DNA of 33,824 nt, taken from NCBI GenBank assembly GCA_017553035.1, contig JAFZNE010000029.1, forward strand, positions 1-33,824, given 5' to 3'. Below, one piece after another: positions 8,023 through 16,821 of this stretch. This DNA comes from Lachnospiraceae bacterium. Its GTDB lineage: Bacteria; Bacillota; Clostridia; Lachnospirales; Lachnospiraceae. Numbering within the stretch: the first letter of the stretch is position 1; each line of letters starts with the position of its first letter. The notes under the pieces are model-generated. The model did no database searches and was not told the DNA's origin. It saw only the letters and a list, made by a program, of their open reading frames with translations. A program made the translations under genes and the position numbers.

Positions 8023-8060
8023 CCCCTCTCTACCGGTTATCCGGCAAAGAGGGTATTTTT
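8023..8060. terminator. Terminator between convergent lexA and rsfS
   Basis: CCCTCT near 8024-8029 pairs with AGAGGG (8048-8053), with inner CCGG-TTAT-CCGG. It is followed by a T-run (8056-8060) and preceded by an A-run (8014-8021), so it can work in both directions. Confidence 0.75.
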
Positions 8061-8079
8061 AATTTCAAAGGTTCCTTAT

Positions 8080-8433
8080 TCAGATATCTTCAATATCTAC
8101 TGTCTTCCCGTCTCTCCAGATCCTCTCCAGATCGTAGAACAACCTGTCCTCTTTCGAGAAAACATGCACGACTACATCACCGTAATCGATCAGGATCCAG
8201 CTGCTGCTCCGGCCGCCTTCGGTACGTTTGGACTCATAGCCTTCACGAACCAGCATTTCGGAAATATTATCGATAACAGCTTCCATCTGTGAACTATTGG
8301 CGGTGCTGCAGATAACGAAATAATCGGCGATGGTCGAAACCTCTGAAATATCAAGGATCTTGATATCTTCAGCCTTTTTATCATCCATTGCCTTATATAT
8401 TATCTTAACCATTTCCTGGGCATTATTATTCAT
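8080..8433 (-). CDS. rsfS: Ribosomal silencing factor RsfS
   Basis: RsfS binds ribosomal protein L14 and blocks joining of the subunits when nutrients are scarce. The 117-residue protein matches the family throughout: ADYFVICSTANSSQ, the EGGRSSSWILIDYGDVVVHVF core and the YDLERIW end. I use ATG 8433, with a GGGGG-type site 7 bases upstream; the TTG directly before it (8436) is possible. It is the last gene of the yhbY, nadD-yqeK, rsfS group and begins 14 bases after the end of the fused nadD-yqeK gene, a neighbourhood common in Gram-positive bacteria. Confidence 0.93.
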   Translation of the reverse strand: MNNNAQEMVKIIYKAMDDKKAEDIKILDISEVSTIADYFVICSTANSSQMEAVIDNISEMLVREGYESKRTEGGRSSSWILIDYGDVVVHVFSKEDRLFYDLERIWRDGKTVDIEDI

Positions 8434-8447
8434 CAATTGACCCCCTT

Positions 8448-9653
8448 TTACATATCTTTGTAGTACTCATATGCTTTTTTGGTCATATCACTGATAGCAT
8501 AATCAGTTTTATTGATCAGATAATCATATGTTTCTTTCAAAATGTATTTAAGCGCGTAATCAAGGTCCAATGTAGCATAAGAACGCGCAAGTTCAAGCAT
8601 CTTCGCAGCTTCGACATCATCAACCATGCGTTTTCTGCCGGGCTCAATATAGTCAGCTACATAAATGATCTTCTCTAAAATGCTCATCTCAGGACGGCCG
8701 GTAGTATGATAACGGATCGCATTGAGGATATCCTCATCTTCTATTCCGTAGATCTCTTTAGCAAATACCGCTCCGACTTTCGCGTGAACGAGTTGCAGGG
8801 ACTGCTTTTCAACTTCTTCAAGTTCGATCTTGTATTCCTTGGCTGCATCAAGCATCTGATCGTCGTCAAGGTATTTAGCGCAGTCATGGAGCATTCCGGC
8901 GATATATGCTTTATCCATGTCGGCTCCGTAGATCTGTGCAAGCCTTACGGCAGTCTTCGCGACATTTTTAACATGGGCGAAACGATGCGGGCTCAGAAGA
9001 CTCTCCATTTTGATCCTCAGTTCGTCGTAAGCCGAGGACCTGTAAAGTCTTGTCTTGAAAATATAATTCGAAACCGAAGGTTTGGTCATACCGAGCGTAC
9101 TGATATCATACGAGATGTATTTCCTGATAAGATTGGAAGAAATATCCATCTTGGGAGAATTGATATAATGTATCTCGGGTATAAAATTGGCAGTTGTATA
9201 TTTGTCACGTAGCGCCTGAATACGCTGTCTTACATAGAAGCTCTCCTGTCCCGCACGTCCACAACATACGAGGGCGCACCGGCGAAGGATCTGATCGGGT
9301 TCATGCCATGTATCAAACGCTTCGAGTGAATCACCGCCGATGATAAAATAATACTTCGTATCGGGGTTCATCTCTCTCAGGATCGCAAGTGTATCCGCTG
9401 TATAAGTCAATCCTTCACGGGAAAGTTCAAGACCCGAAGCTTCAAATCCGGGTTCATCTTCGATCGCAAATCTGACCATGTTCATACGGTCATCATCCGA
9501 TGCAACATCGAGATCCTGCTTATGAGGAGGATTCTTCGAAGGCATGAAAATGATCTTGTCGAGGCTGAGTTCGTTCAGCGCACACCTTGCGATCAATAAA
9601 TGAGAAATATGAATAGGATTGAATGTTCCGCCCAATATACCTACACGTTTCAT
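8448..9653 (-). CDS. nadD: Fused NadD-YqeK: nicotinate-nucleotide adenylyltransferase and HD-domain Ap4A hydrolase
   Basis: One 401-residue frame carries two enzymes that are separate neighbours (nadD, yqeK) in Bacillus. Residues 1-200 are NadD, which joins ATP and nicotinate mononucleotide in NAD synthesis: GGTFNPIHxSH at 8-18 and the ISSNLIRK nucleotidyltransferase motif at 171-178. Residues about 215-401 are YqeK, an HD-superfamily phosphohydrolase whose relatives split Ap4A symmetrically: H227 in HRFAHV, H256-D257 in MLHDCAK, H290 (QLVHAKVG), H316 (RYHTTGR) and D334 (VADYIEPGR). No stop or frameshift separates the halves. The gene lies between yhbY and rsfS. Confidence 0.92.
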   Translation of the reverse strand: MKRVGILGGTFNPIHISHLLIARCALNELSLDKIIFMPSKNPPHKQDLDVASDDDRMNMVRFAIEDEPGFEASGLELSREGLTYTADTLAILREMNPDTKYYFIIGGDSLEAFDTWHEPDQILRRCALVCCGRAGQESFYVRQRIQALRDKYTTANFIPEIHYINSPKMDISSNLIRKYISYDISTLGMTKPSVSNYIFKTRLYRSSAYDELRIKMESLLSPHRFAHVKNVAKTAVRLAQIYGADMDKAYIAGMLHDCAKYLDDDQMLDAAKEYKIELEEVEKQSLQLVHAKVGAVFAKEIYGIEDEDILNAIRYHTTGRPEMSILEKIIYVADYIEPGRKRMVDDVEAAKMLELARSYATLDLDYALKYILKETYDYLINKTDYAISDMTKKAYEYYKDM

Positions 9654-9709
9654 ACGTCTTCTCCGATCTCCGTTATGAAAAATGCTCCGTAACGGCTGTT
9701 ATCCAATAC

Positions 9710-10021
9710 TTATTTTTCAGCGGTCTTTTTAACCTTGGGAAGCTCTATCTTCTTATTGGTCTTCGATTCCCTGTAGAGAACGATCTTCTTGCCTATGACC
9801 TGAACGATCTCGGAATTGGTACGTTCGGAAAGCAGCCTTGCAAGTTCCTTGGGATCCTCATCACAGTTCCTTAATACGGATATTTTGATCAGTTCCCTTG
9901 CTTCGAGGGCTTCTATGATCCCGTTTGTAAATTCGGCGGAAATGCCGCCTTTTCCAATATTATAGATCGGATCGATGTTCATTGCGAGCCCGATCAGATA
10001 AGCCCTTTGCTTAGATGTCAT
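9710..10021 (-). CDS. yhbY: YhbY-family CRM-domain RNA-binding protein
   Basis: YhbY is a small CRM-domain protein that associates with pre-50S ribosomal particles. The 103-residue product opens MTSKQRAYLIGLAMNIDPIYNIGKGGIS, with the conserved GKGGIS turn and the later ALEARELIKISVL segment typical of the fold. The lysine-rich tail (KKIELPKVKKTAEK) suits RNA binding. Two adjacent ATGs (10024, 10021) are possible; the second is 7 bases from a GGGAG site. It heads a three-gene group with the nadD-yqeK fusion and rsfS and has its own predicted promoter. Confidence 0.9.
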   Translation of the reverse strand: MTSKQRAYLIGLAMNIDPIYNIGKGGISAEFTNGIIEALEARELIKISVLRNCDEDPKELARLLSERTNSEIVQVIGKKIVLYRESKTNKKIELPKVKKTAEK

Positions 10022-10076
10022 CATTAATCTCCCGAAACAATCTCTTACCACTGAAAATAATTATTCTTATACTAAC

Positions 10077-10105
10077 ATAATAGCCTTTTTACGCGGAAAA
10101 TACAA
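10077..10105 (-). promoter_or_regulatory. Predicted promoter of yhbY-nadD/yqeK-rsfS
   Basis: On the minus strand TTGTAT (10105-10100), 17 bases, TATTAT (10082-10077), in the gap between obgE and yhbY. Confidence 0.5.
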
Positions 10106-10111
10106 CACAAA

Positions 10112-11413
<1,302 letters not shown>

Positions 11414-11434
11414 CTATACCACCTAAAGAAACAA

Positions 11435-11462
11435 AAGGGGCTTCGATCGCTCAAAGCCCCTT
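11435..11462 (-). terminator. Intrinsic terminator between rpmA and obgE
   Basis: On the minus strand AAGGGGCTT pairs with AAGCCCCTT around a loop of about ten bases, followed by TTTTGTTTCTTT. It ends the rplU-prp-rpmA transcript, possibly only partly. Confidence 0.75.
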
Positions 11463-11475
11463 GGATAAAAATCAA

Positions 11476-11760
11476 TTACTCAGCTACGGGATAAACAGAA
11501 GCCTGCTTCTTGTCTCTTCCCTTTCTCTCGAATCTTAATGTTCCGTCAACAAGCGCATATAATGTATCGTCGCCGCCGCGTCCAACATTGAGACCGGGAT
11601 GAATTTTAGTACCACGCTGTGTAAAAAGAACATTACCGGCTTTAACGAACTGACCATCGGCACGCTTCGGTCCAAGTCTCTTGGACTCGGAATCTCTGCC
11701 GTTCTTGGTTGAGCCGACACCCTTTTTATGAGCGAAAAACTGTAAGTTCATCCTTAACAT
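11476..11760 (-). CDS. rpmA: 50S ribosomal protein L27
   Basis: L27 reaches the peptidyl-transferase centre of the large subunit. The 94-residue protein has the Firmicutes amino extension MLRMNLQFF followed by [15 protein letters not shown]; Prp cleaves between F9 and A10 in this family. The body [27 protein letters not shown] is standard. The ATG at 11760 lies 7 bases after a GGGAGGT site that overlaps the end of prp, so the two are likely coupled. The gene for the processing enzyme is directly upstream. Confidence 0.98.
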   Translation of the reverse strand: MLRMNLQFFAHKKGVGSTKNGRDSESKRLGPKRADGQFVKAGNVLFTQRGTKIHPGLNVGRGGDDTLYALVDGTLRFERKGRDKKQASVYPVAE

Positions 11761-11763
11761 GAC

Positions 11764-12093
11764 TTACACCTCCCATTCGACTAATTTAATAAAACGATTG
11801 CCATATTCTTCAACTATCCCTTTAATACCGAGCTCTAAGCTCTTCAGGAGCAGCCGGGAATCATCCGACGGCTCATCATTAAGGGAAAAATACATGTATC
11901 CGCGTTTCTCGTCCGTTTCCAGTGTAAATCGGTCTTCCGTAAAGCTTTCCACGGAATTCACGGTATTGATCGTAAGTATTGATACTGCCGAGCATACAAT
12001 GTCCCGGCCGCTGCGGTCATATCCCGCGTGACCTTCGCATCGAAATGCGATCGGATCATTGTTGTCGTCATATCTAAAACTAACGCGAATCAT
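11764..12093 (-). CDS. prp: Ribosomal-processing cysteine protease Prp
   Basis: Prp removes the amino extension of L27 before it joins the ribosome. The 109-residue protein has catalytic H22 (EGHAGY) and C34 (RDIVCSAVS), and the conserved order of the family. I start at ATG 12093 (MIRVSF), which has GGAG 8 bases upstream; an upstream in-frame ATG would add six residues without a better site. It sits between rplU and rpmA, the normal place for this gene in Firmicutes. Confidence 0.93.
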   Translation of the reverse strand: MIRVSFRYDDNNDPIAFRCEGHAGYDRSGRDIVCSAVSILTINTVNSVESFTEDRFTLETDEKRGYMYFSLNDEPSDDSRLLLKSLELGIKGIVEEYGNRFIKLVEWEV

Positions 12094-12111
12094 GCCTAAA
12101 GCTCCAATCAA

Positions 12112-12420
12112 TCAAGCATTGATCTTCTCAATCTTAACCTTGGTGTAAGCCTGTCTGTGACCATTCTTCTTATGGTAACCCGACTTATTCTTGTATCTGT
12201 AAACGATAACCTTGCGGAACTTGCCCTCTTCAACGACTGAAGCTGAAACGCTTGCACCGTTGATAGTAGGATTGCCGACCTTAAGGGAACCATCATTTAC
12301 AACAAGAACCTGATCAAAAGTAACATTCTCTCCGGCAGCTGCGCCAAGCTTCTCAACTTTGATCACATCGCCTTCTGCTACTTTGTACTGCTTTCCGCCT
12401 GTTGCAATAATAGCGTACAT
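12112..12420 (-). CDS. rplU: 50S ribosomal protein L21
   Basis: L21 binds 23S rRNA in the large subunit. The 102-residue protein begins [14 protein letters not shown] and ends with the conserved [21 protein letters not shown]. The start is ATG 12420 with AGGAGG about 10 bases upstream; the frame extends further upstream but without support. It is the first gene of the rplU-prp-rpmA operon and follows an 85-base leader. Confidence 0.97.
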   Translation of the reverse strand: MYAIIATGGKQYKVAEGDVIKVEKLGAAAGENVTFDQVLVVNDGSLKVGNPTINGASVSASVVEEGKFRKVIVYRYKNKSGYHKKNGHRQAYTKVKIEKINA

Positions 12421-12506
12421 AATAAGACATCCTCCTGTCATAATCTCGCCGATTGTGGGGCCGGCTTATAAAAGCACAGACTTCTACCCTCATCGTGCGG
12501 CACACT
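12421..12506 (-). ncRNA. Candidate L21 leader (5' untranslated region of rplU)
   Basis: The region between the predicted transcription start and rplU can form short stems, for example GCTT/AAGC and GCCG/CGGC near 12440-12470. Many Firmicutes carry an autoregulatory L21 leader RNA at this place. The position fits; I could not confirm the family structure by eye. Confidence 0.4.
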
Positions 12507-12511
12507 AATAT

Positions 12512-12540
12512 AAGATAGCATACGACGGCTATACTGTCAA
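12512..12540 (-). promoter_or_regulatory. Predicted promoter of the rplU operon
   Basis: On the minus strand TTGACA (12540-12535), 17 bases, TATCTT (12517-12512). The 25 bases upstream are almost pure A/T, like an UP element, as expected for a ribosomal protein operon. Confidence 0.7.
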
Positions 12541-12622
12541 GAAAATTTTTCAATATATTTAAATATCAGTCAGTTTTCACTGCAATACCGCCGAAAACTC
12601 ATTAAAGCCTGATGTTAGCCGG

Positions 12623-15076
12623 TTACCTGATAACATTTACTCCGAATGTGTCTCCCTTCGATAATATGATACTTTTGCAGGAAGCAGTGGCCTTGATATC
12701 TTCAAGGACCGCGCCCATATCTATATCTGTATCAAGGATTACCTGAACCGTATCAATAGTTTCTTTCAAAGATAAGTTTCTCTCTGATTTATATTTTCTT
12801 AATTCGGAAATTATGTCAACGGCTATCTGTCCTGCCTCAAGCTCATAATCCGTTATTCCGCAGTTTTCCGGGATCTTTCCGATCAGCGTCCTGTGGATCG
12901 ATATTTCATTTTCATATTTTATAAAATACCCCTGATAGATCTCTTCGGTAATATGCGGAATATATATCGCGAAACATTTTATCATACCGAGCAAAGTATG
13001 ATAAGCAGCATATAATCCGGATTTTCTGGCGTTTTCACCATAGATCTCGGGCTTATATACTCTGTTTTTTATGATCTCGATATAGTCATCACAGTAGCTC
13101 CAGAAAAACTTTTCCAGCTCTCCTATCGCCAGTCCGATCTCATACTTATCCAGGTATTTTTCAAAACGCGACAGCATATTGTTGAAGGAGCTGATGATCC
13201 ATTTATCCATTATCATAAGGTCAACGGGTTCGTTCTTATCGAACGCATTCAGTATGACCGTTTTTCCGTTATTATCGGTTTTCTCAAATCCTTCAAGCTG
13301 CATGATAACGAATTTGGCCGCATTATAGATCTTATTGATCAGCTTGCCGGCATTTTTAAATTCCTCTTCCGAAAATACGATATCATTTCCGAGGCTTCCC
13401 GAGGAAGTCCACAATCTTACGACATCGGCTGAGAATTGTTCAATGAGCTCTGCCGGCTCCATTGAGGAATTAGATTTTCTCTTGCTGATCTTTTCGCCTT
13501 TTGAAGCCATAACATGTCCCGAGATCATGACATCCTTCCATGGGATCATTCCCGTATGATAAAGGCTTTTAACAATCGTATAGAAATCCCAAGTGCGGAT
13601 GATGTCATGCGCATTGGGGCGCAGGCTCATCGGAGTCATTTCTTTTCTGAAGGTCTTCTCATCATACCAGTCAAGATTGATCAGAGGCGTTACCGAGGAT
13701 GTAGCCCAGGTATCCATTATATCCTTTTCCGGTTCAAAATCGGAACAGCCGCAGGAACATGGTCTCTTGGGTTTATCTTTGAGAGGATTTACCGGAAGGT
13801 CTTCGATATCAGGTACTGTAACGGCACCGCAGCTCTTACAATACCATACCGGGAAAGGAACACCGAAATAGCGCTGTCTTGAGATGCACCAGTCCCACTC
13901 AAGATTTTCAACCCAGTTGGAATATCTCGCCTTCATATGTGCGGGATACCAGTTGATGCTGTCGCCTGCTTTTAGGTATTCTTCTTTATTTGATAAAATG
14001 TCAATGAACCACTGTTTCTTAATGGTTATTTCCATCGGAGTTCCGCATCGTTCATGTGTTGCAACGTTATGAGCGATCTCCTCCTGCCGTATCATATACC
14101 CCTGTTCCTTAAGGTCTTCGATCATCGCACGTCGGGCTTCAAGAATGCCCATTCCTGCATATTTTCCGCATATTTTTGACATGGTCCCGTCCTGCAGGAT
14201 AGCTTCTTTAAAGGTAAGATCGTGCTTTTTATACCACTCAAGGTCGGTCAGGTCTCCGAATGTACAGCACATAACAACTCCCGAACCCTTCCCCGGATCA
14301 ACTTTATCATCTTCAAGTACAGAAACGGTATGATCAAACAACGGAACCAGTACTTTTTTTCCGAGAAGATGCCTGTTCTTCTCATCTTCCGGATGGATGA
14401 AAATGCACTGGCAGGCGGCGAGCAGTTCGGGCCTTGTAGTTGCTATCTCAACGTATTGGTCCGCTTCACCTTCGATATAGAATTTCAGATAATTAAACAG
14501 TGACGGGATCTCCTTTGTTTCAAGCTCCGCCTGGGCAATTGCGGTCCGGCATTCCGGACACCACAGAGCCGGAGCTTCGGAAAAATATACCTTTTTCTTT
14601 CTGTAAAGGTCGATGAATGATTTCTGGGAAGTCTTCTGAGCCTTCGGACTTATCGTCGAGTACTCATGCTCCCAGTCACAGCTGAAGCCCGCGGAGATAA
14701 ATAGTTTTTTAAACTGCTTTTCAAGCTCTTTTGTCTCTCCCAGACACAGCTCGGTAAAATGTTCCCTTGTAGTCTCATGGGCTTTTATACCGTGAGTGTT
14801 CTCAACAAGACGTTCGGTCGGAAGGCCGTTATCGTCAAATCCGAACGGATAGAAAACGTTAAATCCCTTCATCCTCTTATACCGTGCCATTACTTCGGCC
14901 TGAGAATAAGAGAAAATATGCCCTATATGGATCCTTCCGTTAACCGTGGGCGGCGGCGTATCTATCGAATATACCGGTGCTTTTGATCCTTCCGAAAACC
15001 TGTAAATACCTTTCTCCTGCCAGAATTTCTGCCATTTTGCTTCCGATTCGGCCGCATTGTACTTCTTTGCCAACAT
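12623..15076 (-). CDS. valS: Valyl-tRNA synthetase, archaeal-like type
   Basis: The enzyme charges tRNA-Val with valine. The 817-residue class I synthetase has HIGH at 50-53, the KMSKS-equivalent KISKR at 529-533, an editing (CP1) insertion and cysteine pairs (CPECRT; CKSCG; CSCGC) that may bind zinc. The segment PFGFDDNGLPTERLVE and the later DIMDTWATSSVTPL resemble the archaeal and Rickettsia-type enzymes rather than the usual bacterial form, whose signature is PGTDHAGIAT. The long carboxyl coiled coil of typical bacterial enzymes appears short. I start at ATG 15076, 6 bases after AAGGAG. A valine-rich leader frame and a terminator lie directly upstream. Whether this is the only valS of the cell cannot be told. 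Confidence 0.92.
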   Translation of the reverse strand: MLAKKYNAAESEAKWQKFWQEKGIYRFSEGSKAPVYSIDTPPPTVNGRIHIGHIFSYSQAEVMARYKRMKGFNVFYPFGFDDNGLPTERLVENTHGIKAHETTREHFTELCLGETKELEKQFKKLFISAGFSCDWEHEYSTISPKAQKTSQKSFIDLYRKKKVYFSEAPALWCPECRTAIAQAELETKEIPSLFNYLKFYIEGEADQYVEIATTRPELLAACQCIFIHPEDEKNRHLLGKKVLVPLFDHTVSVLEDDKVDPGKGSGVVMCCTFGDLTDLEWYKKHDLTFKEAILQDGTMSKICGKYAGMGILEARRAMIEDLKEQGYMIRQEEIAHNVATHERCGTPMEITIKKQWFIDILSNKEEYLKAGDSINWYPAHMKARYSNWVENLEWDWCISRQRYFGVPFPVWYCKSCGAVTVPDIEDLPVNPLKDKPKRPCSCGCSDFEPEKDIMDTWATSSVTPLINLDWYDEKTFRKEMTPMSLRPNAHDIIRTWDFYTIVKSLYHTGMIPWKDVMISGHVMASKGEKISKRKSNSSMEPAELIEQFSADVVRLWTSSGSLGNDIVFSEEEFKNAGKLINKIYNAAKFVIMQLEGFEKTDNNGKTVILNAFDKNEPVDLMIMDKWIISSFNNMLSRFEKYLDKYEIGLAIGELEKFFWSYCDDYIEIIKNRVYKPEIYGENARKSGLYAAYHTLLGMIKCFAIYIPHITEEIYQGYFIKYENEISIHRTLIGKIPENCGITDYELEAGQIAVDIISELRKYKSERNLSLKETIDTVQVILDTDIDMGAVLEDIKATASCKSIILSKGDTFGVNVIR

Positions 15077-15135
15077 AATTTTCTCCTTCCTGCTTTCAAC
15101 GATCACCTTTAGGACGGACGGATATCACATAAATA

Positions 15136-15171
15136 TAAAAAGACCGCCTATCCTGCAAAGATAAGCGGTCA
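15136..15171 (-). terminator. Leader terminator (attenuator) before valS
   Basis: On the minus strand GACCGCTTATC (15170-15160) pairs with GATAGGCGGTC (15152-15142) as an 11-bp stem with one U-G wobble and a 7-base loop TTTGCAG, followed by TTTTTAT. It lies between the valine-rich leader frame and valS, only about 60 bases before the valS start. In that place it would block valS transcription unless prevented from forming. Confidence 0.85.
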
Positions 15172-15202
15172 GCATATACAAATATGATTATATACTCTGA
15201 AA

Positions 15203-15310
15203 TCAACTCTTCTCTGCAATCGGTATATGGCACACGTTAACAACACCATCCACATTGACGAGCATGGTGACCACGACGTATGTATACACGACTGCGTTGA
15301 AATGCATCAT
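15203..15310 (-). CDS. Valine-rich leader peptide of valS
   Basis: A 35-codon frame begins with ATG-ATG (15310) after an AGGAG site six bases upstream, and ends at TGA 15205-15203. Ten of its 35 residues are valine, at positions 7, 8, 12, 13, 14, 18, 20, 23, 24 and 26 (for example AVVYTYVVVTM and GVVNV). It lies between a TTGACA promoter and the strong terminator before valS. The peptide is probably not functional itself; its translation likely measures charged tRNA-Val. It is too short for usual gene callers. I know of no named family for it. Confidence 0.8.
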   Translation of the reverse strand: MMHFNAVVYTYVVVTMLVNVDGVVNVCHIPIAEKS

Positions 15311-15340
15311 GAAGAGCTCCTTTCATAAGTTATTATGGCA

Positions 15341-15369
15341 AGGTTAACATTAAAGTTCTGTCTTGTCAA
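15341..15369 (-). promoter_or_regulatory. Predicted promoter of the leader-valS transcript
   Basis: On the minus strand TTGACA (15369-15364), 17 bases, TAACCT (15346-15341). The -35 is perfect and the -10 poor (3 of 6). It starts 12 bases after the scpB stop codon, so transcripts from scpB could also enter the leader. Confidence 0.45.
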
Positions 15370-15380
15370 CTGTTTTCTGA

Positions 15381-15974
15381 TCAAATATCCAGCTTCATCT
15401 GCATCTCATCTTCGGCCTCGGATTTGAATTCTTCAAGCATCTCTTCGTTGGCACTCGGCAGATCGTCTAGGGAAGTCAGACCGAAATTTCTCAGAAATTC
15501 TTCCGAAGTTCCGAACAGGCAGGGCCTTCCGGGTGTATTCTTACGTCCGACCTCGCAGATCAGATTGTATTCTAGCAGCTTGTTGACGGAATGATCGGAA
15601 TTCACACCGCGGATCTCTTCGATCTCGGCTTTGGTGATCGGCTGCTTGTAAGCGATTATCGAAAGCGTTTCGAGCAGAACATCGGTAAGAACGTATTTCT
15701 TGGGAACGCTTGTTATTTTTATTATCGTCTCATACATCTCGGGCTTTGTACACATCTGAAATGCACCGTCGAGCTCTATGATCTGTACTCCGAAGGAACT
15801 GTCTTCATATCTGTCCATCAGATTGCGTATGACTTTGCGGACGGTTTCTTCATCATGCCCGACCGCTTCCGCGATCCGGCTTATCTCAACTGCTTCGCCC
15901 ATGGTAAACAGGATCGCTTCTACATGCGCGAGGAGCAGTTTCATTTCCTCATCAAGATTCTGTATGTCTTCCAT
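15381..15974 (-). CDS. scpB: Segregation and condensation protein ScpB
   Basis: ScpB is a dimeric winged-helix protein that, with ScpA, forms the kleisin subcomplex of the SMC condensin. The 197-residue protein has the family hallmarks VEAILFTMGEAVEISRIAEAVG near the start, ETLSIIAYKQPITKAEIEEIRGV in the middle and the GRKNTPGRPCLFGTSEEFL segment. I start at ATG 15974 (MEDIQN), 9 bases after GGAG; the longer frame overlaps scpA and lacks support. It follows scpA by 37 bases. An acidic tail (EFKSEAEDEMQ) is usual. Confidence 0.95.
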   Translation of the reverse strand: MEDIQNLDEEMKLLLAHVEAILFTMGEAVEISRIAEAVGHDEETVRKVIRNLMDRYEDSSFGVQIIELDGAFQMCTKPEMYETIIKITSVPKKYVLTDVLLETLSIIAYKQPITKAEIEEIRGVNSDHSVNKLLEYNLICEVGRKNTPGRPCLFGTSEEFLRNFGLTSLDDLPSANEEMLEEFKSEAEDEMQMKLDI

Positions 15975-16011
15975 ACGTAATTTCTCCAAATATACATAAT
16001 TAGGCTTTTTA

Positions 16012-16794
16012 TCAAGCCTGCATGATCTCTTCGACAGGCGTGATGTCGTTGGCAAGATAATCAATGATTATATCGTCGAACAGCCTGTCCTGCTTGATCC
16101 TGATACGGCCCATTTTGATCAGTTCAAGGATCGCAAGGAAACTGATGATCATATCCATACGGGTATGCTGTCTTTCCATATATTTCCTGAATGAAAAATG
16201 TCTGTTCTCGAGCCCGTAGGTCTGAAGATCGATGATTATCTGGTAAAGATTGGTGTCTTCTTTTTCGATCTTGCCGAATTTGCTCCTGATGGGGTCAATA
16301 CGGTCTACTTTGCGCTGTACGAGCTCATTGAAGATATTCTGGAGCTTGTTAAGGGAGACATCCGTCAGTATATCGCTCACATTGATCTCCGGCTTATAGC
16401 TGCGAACCTCTTCCGGAACGGTGCTTTCCTTGAACATAACTTTGGAAGCGTCGATCTGCTTATCCTTAAGCTCGTAGGAAAAATACTTGTACATTTTGTA
16501 TTCGAGGAGCTTTTCAACAAGTTCGGTCCTCGGATCGATGATCTCGCCCTCTTCATTGACCGGAGGTGTAGGAAGAAGCATCTGGGACTTGATCCTCAGG
16601 AGCGTCGCCGCCATTACGAGGAAATCGCTCATGATATCCATGTCCTTGGAATGGATCGCATCGATATACTCCATATACTGTTCTGTGATCTCAACGATGG
16701 GAATGTCGTAAATGTTGACCTTATTCTTCTCGATAAGATGAAGCAGTAGGTCTAAAGGGCCTTCATAAACTTCTAGTTTTATCTGTAAGCTCAT
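16012..16794 (-). CDS. scpA: Segregation and condensation protein ScpA
   Basis: ScpA is the kleisin that bridges the two SMC heads in chromosome condensation. The 260-residue protein starts MSLQIKLEVYEGPLDLLLHLIEKNKVNIYDIPIVEITEQY, the typical family opening, and ends with the winged-helix segment FLAILELIKMGRIRIKQDRLFDDI. Length is normal. The ATG at 16794 follows AAGGAA by about 10 bases. It lies between a metallophosphoesterase gene (27 bases upstream) and scpB in one operon. Confidence 0.96.
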   Translation of the reverse strand: MSLQIKLEVYEGPLDLLLHLIEKNKVNIYDIPIVEITEQYMEYIDAIHSKDMDIMSDFLVMAATLLRIKSQMLLPTPPVNEEGEIIDPRTELVEKLLEYKMYKYFSYELKDKQIDASKVMFKESTVPEEVRSYKPEINVSDILTDVSLNKLQNIFNELVQRKVDRIDPIRSKFGKIEKEDTNLYQIIIDLQTYGLENRHFSFRKYMERQHTRMDMIISFLAILELIKMGRIRIKQDRLFDDIIIDYLANDITPVEEIMQA

Positions 16795-16821
16795 GGCTTG
16801 TAAATTCCTTTCGTAATACAG

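Noticed and set aside
12572..12599. Inverted repeat AGTTTTC/GAAAACT after valS as a terminator
   Set aside because: The loop is long and no T-run follows on the minus strand; it overlaps the A/T-rich region upstream of the rplU promoter.
15107..15369. T-box riboswitch upstream of valS
   Set aside because: I looked for the conserved AGGGTGGNACCGCG-type T-box sequence before the terminator and did not find it. The terminator arm contains ACCGC but without the preceding GGGTGG. A covariance-model search would settle it; a strong T-box hit would overturn the attenuator reading.
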